Translations under genes and position numbers: made by a program
Source: Cepaea nemoralis
Lineage: Eukaryota > Mollusca > Gastropoda > Stylommatophora > Helicidae
Assembly (NCBI GenBank): GCA_014155875.1
Contig: JACEFZ010021707.1
Location: 1 to 64,000, forward strand
Direction of reading: 5' to 3'
DNA length: 64,000 nucleotides
The notes under the pieces: generated by a model
Databases searched by the model: none
Told to the model about the DNA's origin: nothing
Seen by the model: only the letters and a program-made list of their open reading frames with translations
Part shown: positions 56,768 to 64,000 of the stretch, piece after piece
Position numbering within the stretch: the stretch's first letter is position 1
Layout: the number at the start of each line of letters is the position of its first letter

Positions 56768-59671
56768 CTATAACTGCAGTGCTGTCTCTTGTATGAATTG
56801 AACTGTCTTTTTCAGTTCACACAGCGGTCCATACAGTTTATCTTCCACTGTCGTCTCTCTAGGCCAGAAGGTTTGCCTAGATATGTTATATTTTGGGCAG
56901 TCTTGGAGTATGTGCTCTGCTGTCTGCGACGCCAATCCACATGTACACATGGCTGTTTCACCAATCTTGAATTTTGTATACATGTGGTTGCGTAATCTAT
57001 TGTGCCCTGTTCTGAGGCGCAGAATAATGACTTGTTCTGGTCTATCCATAACGTGGTAGTCATCTTGAGCAGGTTTTGGTGGCTTTCTGACTGATTTGAT
57101 CATTCTTTTCTTTTGGTGGTATGTTACAGTCACATCAGGCTGTTCTTCTTTGGCTCCTTCCTTAGCCAATTGATCAGCTCTGTCGTTCCCGGGTACTCCA
57201 CAGTGGGATGGTATCCACTGTATGGTGACCTTATGCTGATTGCTAAGTTCGGAAAGTAGTGTCCTTAGTACTGGCAATTTCCCAGACAGGAGCGCCTCGA
57301 GTACTGATTTTGCATCTGTCAATAGCACCACAGGTTGTGTACCATTGCTGGTATTTAGTAATTTCTCTGTTGCTATCTTGATTGCCTCAATTTCAGCATC
57401 GTAGTTATGGCAGTACTTTCCTGTCGGTACTCTAGCTGTGTCCCTGGTATTATTTGGGTATTCTATGTACACTCCCGCTCCTCCATTTCGAACAGCATTT
57501 TGTGCTGACCCATCTGTGTAGACTCGGATCCAGAGGTCCTGTGGGTATTCTTCATCAAGGAAGCTGAGAGTGGCTGTTCTGCGCTGCACACTGTTCTGAT
57601 CTTCCTTGTCAAATATTCCTCTCACTTTTGTCTGGATTTGTAGTGATAGTCTATGCTCATCTTTCCATGGAGTTCGCTCTGGAATAGTTGTTAGGGGGAT
57701 ACCAACTGTGGGCAGATCGGTGGTGTCTCTGCAGAGTCGTTTGGCCTGGTGGATAAAACTACTTCTTTTCAACCGCCCCATAGCTAGGTTTTCAAATCTG
57801 TTCTTCATAGGGTGGCCTGGCAAGCTGAGGAACTTTTCTGCTTGTATTAGCGTTTTCGTATCTCTGCGCTCACTCAGTGCTTGTGTCTTCCCCATCTTCT
57901 CCATTTCCACTATAGGGGTTGATCTCATCCCTCCTGTGGTGACTCTAAGTGCTTGATTTTGCACTTTGTCCAGCTCTTGTAGTGTGGTTTTTGCTGCCGA
58001 ACACCATGCAGTTGACCCGTATTCCAGGTGTGGTCGTATGCTCTGTTGATAAACTTTGCTAAGTATTTTCCCACTGGCTCCCCATGTGGTTCCACTTAGC
58101 TTTCTCAGGATGGCTATTTTCCTTCTGGCTTTTGCTACTGCTTTGTTGATGTGCTTTCTCCATGTCAGCCTGCCATCAAATGTTACTCCAAGGTATGTTG
58201 GTTCTTTATCTTCTTGTAGGGGTGTTCCATTTATCTGGATGGTCCCTGCCTTTTGTTTTGGAGAGAGGGTAAATAGGGTGGTGCTGCACTTGTCAGTGTT
58301 TATGCTGACACACCATCTATTTGCCCATGCAACAAATGTATCTACAGCTCTTTGTAGTAATCTGGTGGCCACTGATGCATGTTCATTTGTGCTCCATAGA
58401 ACCAGGTCATCGGCGTACATTGCGGCTTTAATTCCATGCGGTAGATTAGCAACGAGATCATTGATGAAGATTAGAAAGAGTGTGGGGGACAATACTCCGC
58501 CCTGGGGAACTCCGTGACGCAGTAGTACTTTCTTGCTCTTTAGTCCGTCTATCTGTACTCGGGCTCTTCTGTTGTGCAAGTATGCTTTCACCCATTTGTA
58601 CATTCTTCCATTGACTTTGCAGTTTCTCAGTTTATTCATCAGACCTTCTTTCCAGACTTTGTCAAAGGCTTTCTTCAAATCTATCCATGCCGCAAGCACC
58701 AGCTTCTTCTCTTGGAATGCATCCTCAATTTCTTGAGAGAGGTAGGTTGTCTGATCTTCCGTAGAGTAGCACTGCCTAAAGCCAGCCTGCTGTGGCACAA
58801 GGATGTTTTTACTTTCAATGTACCACTGCAGTCTGTGATTGATGATGCGCTCCAGTGTTTTGCAGAGACAGCTGGTGAGGCTAATTGGTCTGTAGCTTGA
58901 GGCAATGGAACTATCTTTCCCTGATTTTAGGAGGGGTATCATGATTTCTTCTCTCCAGGCTTGTGGAACACTGCCTAAGGTCCAACTGTTATTGAAGATC
59001 TGCAACAGCTTTGCTTTGGCCTCTGTTCCTAGGTTCCTGATCATTTCATTGGAGATACCATCAGCTCCTGGTGACTTTCTCATTTTCAGTTTTGATATGG
59101 CTAGCTCCAGTTCGCTGATTGTGATGGGTGTCTCCAGAACCTCATGTACTATTTCCTTCTGTCCTGTATGTTGCAGTTTCTCTCGAATCTCCTGTTGTTT
59201 CTCTGGACTAATTTTGATATTGTTATCTTGTGCGAATGAGTCCGCAAAATGGTCAGCTGCTTGCTTTCTTGTTAAGATGTTTCCATCTTTATGTAGAGCA
59301 ATTTTTGAGTTTCTCCCTGTGCCCTCATCGTTAAGTTGTTTTATTAGCTTCCACAATTTCCTTGTGTCTCTTTCAAAGTTCAGAGACTGTTTTTTCCTGC
59401 CAGCTTTTCCGTCTAGCCTGCAGCTTGGCCCTTTGAAATTTGGCTTTTGCATGCTGGAATTTATTGTGGTGCTCTTGGCTGGGTGTGGCCTCTGCTTGCT
59501 TTCTACATACTTCCACATCATTATGCAACTGTTCCAGTTCACTACTCCAGTAGGGTTTATATTGTTTACGGGCTCCTCTTGGTACTGTTTCTCGCTCTGC
59601 CTGTAGTGTAGTATGCATTTCCCAAACTCTTCAACTACTTTATTTATGTCTTTCTCAGTGTTCAGGTGCAA
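56768..59671 (-). CDS. L-RH LINE polyprotein: RT, RNase H and Cys-His motif
   Basis: A 967-codon open frame. RT spans about residues 180-500, with RKSPGADGIS (198-207), AAWIDLKKAFDKVW (327-340), HGVPQGGVLSP (386-396) and catalytic YADD (419-422). RNase H spans about 713-840, with D720 (YTDGSAQN), E760, D786 (LLTDAKS) and the region PSHCGVPGNDRAD (D830/D833). A C-x-C-x8-H-x4-C motif at 909-925 follows. The order and RNase H fit I-type LINEs. The endonuclease is absent (5' truncation). Residues about 18-97 read out of frame: the expected linker (RKQYKPYWSSELEQLHND) is encoded in another frame at 59,618-59,373, so two compensating indels keep the frame open. It is the best preserved coding sequence in the window. 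Confidence 0.88.
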   Translation of the reverse strand: MHLNTEKDINKVVEEFGKCILHYRQSEKQYQEEPVNNINPTGVVNWNSCIMMWKYVESKQRPHPAKSTTINSSMQKPNFKGPSCRLDGKAGRKKQSLNFERDTRKLWKLIKQLNDEGTGRNSKIALHKDGNILTRKQAADHFADSFAQDNNIKISPEKQQEIREKLQHTGQKEIVHEVLETPITISELELAISKLKMRKSPGADGISNEMIRNLGTEAKAKLLQIFNNSWTLGSVPQAWREEIMIPLLKSGKDSSIASSYRPISLTSCLCKTLERIINHRLQWYIESKNILVPQQAGFRQCYSTEDQTTYLSQEIEDAFQEKKLVLAAWIDLKKAFDKVWKEGLMNKLRNCKVNGRMYKWVKAYLHNRRARVQIDGLKSKKVLLRHGVPQGGVLSPTLFLIFINDLVANLPHGIKAAMYADDLVLWSTNEHASVATRLLQRAVDTFVAWANRWCVSINTDKCSTTLFTLSPKQKAGTIQINGTPLQEDKEPTYLGVTFDGRLTWRKHINKAVAKARRKIAILRKLSGTTWGASGKILSKVYQQSIRPHLEYGSTAWCSAAKTTLQELDKVQNQALRVTTGGMRSTPIVEMEKMGKTQALSERRDTKTLIQAEKFLSLPGHPMKNRFENLAMGRLKRSSFIHQAKRLCRDTTDLPTVGIPLTTIPERTPWKDEHRLSLQIQTKVRGIFDKEDQNSVQRRTATLSFLDEEYPQDLWIRVYTDGSAQNAVRNGGAGVYIEYPNNTRDTARVPTGKYCHNYDAEIEAIKIATEKLLNTSNGTQPVVLLTDAKSVLEALLSGKLPVLRTLLSELSNQHKVTIQWIPSHCGVPGNDRADQLAKEGAKEEQPDVTVTYHQKKRMIKSVRKPPKPAQDDYHVMDRPEQVIILRLRTGHNRLRNHMYTKFKIGETAMCTCGLASQTAEHILQDCPKYNISRQTFWPRETTVEDKLYGPLCELKKTVQFIQETALQL

Positions 59672-59693
59672 TGAAGTCGACCCTGTCGACTTT

Positions 59694-60480
59694 TAAGCAA
59701 CTTTATGGGATAGAAAATGTTAAATTAGTTGCACTTTATATCGTTTATCGTGACCATAACAAAATATTTGTACCTAAACTTCTCTCTTGGGCCGAATATA
59801 TTTGTACGTCGGTTGAGACCTCTCGGGCCTGATATGATTGTACGGCGGACCGGATGTGGCCTGCGGGCCTTGAGTTTGACACATATGTTATAACCCATAC
59901 TACTTTTGAAAAAAAAAAAAAACTGCCTCAGGTGGGGACTGAAACCGGACCACTGTCTTGGTAGACAAACGCATTAACCACTATGCATCCATTCCAGGAA
60001 TACAATTAGTAAATTCACAAATTAGTTAACAATGCAACTAAAAGAAAGACAATTCAATCGTCATTATTTTTTATCTCGTTGTGAGGAGAGTGATGGAGAA
60101 CATAACAACTGAGTAAATAGCAGGTATTACCGACAGAGGGAGAAACATAGCAGGTATTACCGACAGAGGGAGAAACTGCTGGATAGACTGGATGAGTGGC
60201 ACTCAAGATAATCAGCCGTTGAATGTTATCAGTAACGCTCAAAACACGGAGTTGTGGGGGTAGATGGTTGTGCTGCGTGACCCGGTACGACACATATTGA
60301 TGTTGATAGCTACACTACCACACACACTACCAGAGCGTACAAATGGATCTAGGTCAGCACACTGTTGTGACTGTTCACTTCCTTCCAAGGGTCAGACCCA
60401 GATAAACAACAGTGATAGTGAAAGCCACAGAGAAAACTTGACTGGGAAGGTACATCGTGATACGCATTAAAGTTTCAAGA
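59694..60480. other. Repeat remnants and a short tandem duplication
   Basis: 59,811-59,877 ends GGCCTTGAGTTTGACAC, resembling the hAT-2 right terminus without its last bases. 59,911-59,923 is an A-run. 60,119-60,177 is a 29-30-bp unit (AGCAGGTATTACCGACAGAG...) repeated twice. No gene is seen. Confidence 0.5.
59917..60000 (-). mobile_element. tRNA-derived SINE3 head
   Basis: The minus strand reads TAGTGGTTAATGCG (A box), GTCTACCAAGACAG and GGTTTCAGTCCCCAC (B box). A T-run follows. No acceptor stem can form, so it is not a tRNA gene. Related words occur at 61,118-61,170. Confidence 0.6.
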
Positions 60481-61376
60481 TAAAACGTGCTTCCTAATGT
60501 AGTTGTTACAAAGTCGTTTTAATTATTGGTACCCACAGTTTTGATAGTCAAAATTTACTAAAACAGTTAATGAAAGCACCAAATATTAAATATGAAGTTG
60601 GAGTTGTGAGTTGGTAATTTACTAAAATTACATATTTTTGTCATATACTTCAAGTATATGATATTGATAAATTAATTTCTAACATGAATATGTCAATATG
60701 AATTTTCATCGAGACAAGTCTCTATGCTATGAATACTATGATATAATAATAAATAACTAGGTAACTCTTACTCTTACATAACTAAATCACGCCCCTCTGA
60801 TGGCAGAGCAAAGTCCAGAAAGTGACTGCATGTAGTATTATTGTAATGAATGATCATTAAAATAACTTTTTTTATGATATGTTTCCTAATTTTATAATTT
60901 GTAAAACATATAAATAAAACAGCTTTGTATATTACAAATTCCAAATTGTTACCTATGTCCAATCATCCAATGTGTTTGGATTATTTGAATAATATAATAT
61001 TAATACTGCCACAGATTAGTAATTTTAATTGGTGTAAATGACAGTATCACAATATCAATTACTTAAAATGATGAACATAACAATTTTACAAAGGAAACCA
61101 CCAACAGAATATGTGTCTCACTGTCTTGGTAAGCGAGCGCACTAACTACTACTATATCAACAGGTCTTCTTTCTACTAGTATTTCACCAAACACTTAAAA
61201 TGTGTTAACACCAGCCAGATCTATAATCTACATTAACCAGCAACTATAGAACTGAACAATCCTCCACTATAGCCATTTTCATAGCACCATAGACCTCTGA
61301 ATTTACTCTTATACAAACTTGAGTCAAACAGCAAACAAGGCTAATAGTAATAGTTTTTTAAATGAGGCATGGGTAA
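60481..61376. other. AT-rich sequence with a SINE3 fragment
   Basis: Mostly AT-rich and without ORFs. 61,118-61,170 on the minus strand carries TTAGTGCGCTCGCTTACCAAGACAGTGAG, a degraded SINE3 head. Nothing else is seen. Confidence 0.45.
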
Positions 61377-62103
61377 TCATCATCATCATGTGCTATGATG
61401 CAGGACAAGTAATCAACTTCCTCCACAAACATGTCCTTTGTGTTCTTGATAAGTCTGACTGCTGATCATCCTGTGTGCCACTCTGTCAACCCATCCAGCA
61501 TTTTCTCCCTCTGTTGACCCCTGTCTCTAAGATCTTCGATCTTCCCTGTTGACACAACCTTCTCCAAACTCTCATCTAATTACATGATCAAAAATAAAAT
61601 TTGTCTTTTCCGAATGAAGGCAATCAAAACTCTGTGAATTGGCCTCTTGCAGTACTTAGATTTTGGTTTTAGTTGTCTGTGGGATTCTTAGCATTCCATG
61701 GATAAACTACAGCTCTGTGGCCTCCAGTTCCATTCTACTTTGTTTGTTTGGTCTCCATGATTCACAGACATACATTAGTATTGGCAGTATACAACTTTCT
61801 AAAACCTGTTTTCTGATTTCAGTGGACGGGCAAGTCACAAAGAATGTTCTGATTTGATAGAATTCTGCGTTTGCTTTGATTAAAATGCATGTTATCTCAG
61901 TTTTACTATTTATATCTGTTTGTTCTATTTACTGACCTTAGATAAATTAATCTTTCTACTTGTTTCAGTGTTATCTAATTTGCTCTCACTGTATGCTGGT
62001 TGATTTTGTTTCTTGATCACGACATAGCTTTTGTTTTTGCATTGTTTAGTTTTAGACATTTCTTTTCACTCTATTGTTATGATGTTTTCAATTAATTTTA
62101 ATT
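61377..62103 (-). pseudogene. LINE RT C-terminus with (GAT)n tail
   Basis: The minus strand gives TLKQVERLIYL, CILPILMYVCESWRPNKQSR and NAGWVDRVAHRMI in shifting frames and ends in ATGATGATGATGATTACCC. A second 3' end of the same family is at 63,314-63,480. Many stops. Confidence 0.65.
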
Positions 62104-62112
62104 TCTTGCTGC

Positions 62113-62284
62113 AAGAAGGTGGTGGAGAGATAATACATATACAGACCTACAAGCACTTGGAATCAACGAATGGAGACTGATTGTGTCTGCAGCAAAGAAC
62201 CTCAATGGCTCGGAATGCTGAAGAAGAAGAAGAAGAAGAAGAAGAAGAAGAAGAAGAAGAAGAAGAAGAAGAAGAAGAAGAAGC
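62113..62284 (+). mobile_element. L-GAA LINE 3' end with long (GAA)n tail
   Basis: AAGGTGGTGGAGAGATAATACAT through CTCAATGGCTCGGAA matches 1,795-1,922, with a 30-bp deletion. It is followed by about 65 bp of GAA repeats, which produce the poly-Glu, poly-Lys and poly-Leu frames here. Confidence 0.85.
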
Positions 62285-62394
62285 AAAATGTCATCAACGT
62301 AGTACTAGATTATTTATATTTAGTTCTCCAACTTTTACACCTGGTTTATCTTCTTCTTTTTCTTCTTCTGTTTGCATGAAATTTGTATCTACAA

Positions 62395-62930
62395 TTTTGT
62401 CTCTTGTATGAATTTAACTGTCTTTTTCAGTCACTCGGTGGTCCATAGAGTTTATTTGTTGTTTCTCTATGCTATAAGGTTTGCCTAAATAAGTCGTAGT
62501 TTGGACAGTCTCGCAGTTTGTGATCTGCTGTATGCTGTGCCAATTCACCTGTGCACATGGCTGGTTTGCCTGTCTTGAATTTTGTATACATGTTGTTGCA
62601 TAAACTATTGTGTCCTGTTCTAAAGTGCAGAATAATAATTTGATCTTGTCTGACCATAAAGTGGTAATCGTCTTGAGCTGGTGTTGGTTGCTTTTTGGTT
62701 GATTTGATCATTCTTTTCTTTTAGTGGTATGCAACAGGCTCATCAGGCTGTTCTTCTATTGCTCCTTCCTTAGCTAGTCGGTCGGCTCTCTCATTTCCAG
62801 ATACTCCACAGTGTGATGGTATCCAATGTATGGTGACCTTACGCTGGCTGCTTAGTTCAGATGGTGGTGTCTGTAGTACTAGCAATTTCCCAGATTGGAG
62901 TGCCTCAAGTACTGATTATGCAGCCTGGTT
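62395..62930 (-). pseudogene. L-RH LINE, degraded 3' copy
   Basis: It matches 56,795-57,320 (RNase H second half and C-terminus): QDDYHFMVRQDQIIIL, RTGHNSLCNNMYTKFKTG. The Cys-His motif is damaged (CTGELAQHTADHKLRDC). It is clearly older than the intact copy. Confidence 0.8.
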
Positions 62931-63313
62931 TATCTCTTATAGATCTCATTATATACTCGCAGTACATAGAGTATATATATGGTGAGAGAACTCTGCACCT
63001 CACAACTCTATAGATATAAGATTCTCTAATACATATAATGAAGGAAAAAAGTTATTGTTATGTGAAATTGATTTTATGATATGTATCCCCAGTAAGAATA
63101 TAAGTGAACTTTCTTTTAATCCACTAAGACAAAATGGGGATATGATGTTATGCCAGTTCACTACGATGCAACAACACGAGTGGCAGTATAGTTAGTATAA
63201 CACCAGCCCCTGTTACTTTCCCACTGAAATCTCAAGCACTAATGTTACAAAGCTGGGTACACTCCAGAGCTGTATTTTATCAGAAAATAAAAATGGTTAA
63301 TAATTGCTTATAT
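62931..63313. other. AT-rich unassigned
   Basis: No ORF or repeat recognised. Confidence 0.4.
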
Positions 63314-63480
63314 CATCATCATCATCATGTGCTATGCTGAGAACACAAACAGTTGTACTCTATATTCTTGATCGGTTCAACCAGTGATCATCTTTCTTGC
63401 CACTTTGTCAACCAATCCACCTTTTTCTTCCTCTGTCAATCTCAGTCTCTTACACTTTTAATCTTCCCAATTTGTTTAGG
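63314..63480 (-). mobile_element. LINE 3' end with (GAT)n tail, second copy
   Basis: It matches 61,377-61,550 in order (CATCATCATCATCATGTGCTATG on the plus strand, then ...CCACTTTGTCAACC). The tail is at the low-coordinate end. Confidence 0.68.
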
Positions 63481-63634
63481 TGCTCACTCGCTTTGAACTC
63501 AAGTGTAGTACATACACGTGGTACTACTTCTAGTGCACTGGGCTGAGTCTTGCTTGTGGATTAGCTTTCCCTATTACCAGTGCTTCACGCCATCAGACAA
63601 ACCCACTCCAACTTCAGAGGTACTTGTAGTTAAC
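63481..63634 (-). mobile_element. SINE2 copy c, truncated
   Basis: It matches the first half of 33,529-33,823 (plus-strand order) up to GAGGTACTTGTA, then gives way to the (AACG)n tail of the next element. Confidence 0.72.
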
Positions 63635-63800
63635 GAACGAACGAACAAACTTTATTTTAAAAGGGTTAAGAATTGGGCACGCAGGCCTGTCTTACATTCT
63701 GCCCTTCTATCACTCACTTTTATACATTATTTCATTCATACATCTTTCAAGGCTAACAGAGAACAGCAACAACATAAGTGGCATGCATTATAAAGGCATG
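63635..63800 (-). mobile_element. Retroelement 3' end with (TTCG)n tail
   Basis: The minus strand ends ...CCTTTTAAAATAAAGTTT followed by GTTCGTTCGTTCGTT, a poly(A)-signal-like word and a tetranucleotide tail. Family not assigned. Confidence 0.55.
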
Positions 63801-64000
63801 GGCAAAATGCGAACATCAATACTACACGACTCAGTAATATTAGATAATGGTGTGACACTTGTTATTAGCTATGTGGAATATACTGGTCTACCAAAAGGGG
63901 ACTGGCTGTTATACTAGGGTTTTGTTATTATTATTATTTCTATTATTAAGGGGGAAGGTAATCCGTACTGAGATAGTGTTCGAATAATTTGCGATTATAT
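63801..64000. other. No feature recognised
   Basis: AT-rich sequence to the window edge. Confidence 0.4.

Noticed and set aside
59917..60000. Possible tRNA gene
   Set aside because: A and B boxes are present but no acceptor stem can form and a T-run follows; it fits a SINE head.
62098..62411. Poly-Leu, poly-Lys and poly-Glu ORFs
   Set aside because: Translations of the (GAA)n LINE tail.

Overview
The window looks like repeat-dominated intergenic or intronic DNA from a large animal genome, most likely an arthropod such as a big-genome insect. That is inferred only from the mix of element types: Ty3/Gypsy-type LTR retrotransposons, many 5'-truncated LINE copies, hAT and mariner transposons, and tRNA-derived SINEs. 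I find no convincing host gene. One short open frame at 55,140-55,409 with a possible splice acceptor is the only weak candidate for a host exon. There is no rRNA, CRISPR array or bacterial-style operon, and nearly every coding segment belongs to a mobile element.

Left third (1-19,377): a four-deep nest of insertions. E1 (147-18,614, minus strand) is an LTR retrotransposon with about 2.3-kb LTRs whose pol order is integrase, then reverse transcriptase, then RNase H. E2 (7,228-15,403, minus) sits inside the E1 gag gene. It has 271-bp LTRs, a tRNA-His-type primer-binding site and a single unrecognised 352-codon ORF. E3 (13,503-15,348, plus) sits inside the right LTR of E2 with a 5-bp target duplication and carries the same U3 terminus at both ends. 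A 760-bp LINE fragment interrupts only one of the two E1 LTRs, so the other LTR shows the empty site.

Middle (19,378-34,810): a LINE (L-TTGA) is cut into four pieces by three copies of a minisatellite-bearing element (X1-X3). Its second piece lies inverted between X1 and X2, which implies an inversion mediated by the X copies. A second LINE (L-GATG) retains an almost complete RT. A 3.95-kb hAT element (27,826-31,777) follows, with its transposase broken by a SINE and LINE pieces.

Right of centre (34,811-49,749): a second hAT transposase gene is split by a LINE with an 11-bp target duplication and by E4 (35,909-42,980). E4 is the better preserved relative of E1, with the same integrase-before-RT order, a tRNA-Pro primer-binding site and a nearly intact integrase. 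It is followed by a 3.1-kb tandem duplication (43,325-46,399 and 46,400-49,636) carrying hAT and LINE debris.

Right end (49,750-64,000): SINE copies with clear target duplications, a fold-back hairpin element, an internally deleted mariner, and a 967-codon minus-strand LINE ORF with RT, RNase H and a Cys-His motif (56,768-59,671) that carries a compensated frameshift. Decayed LINE 3' ends complete the window. The microsatellites at several LINE 3' ends differ by family and appear to be the elements' own tails.
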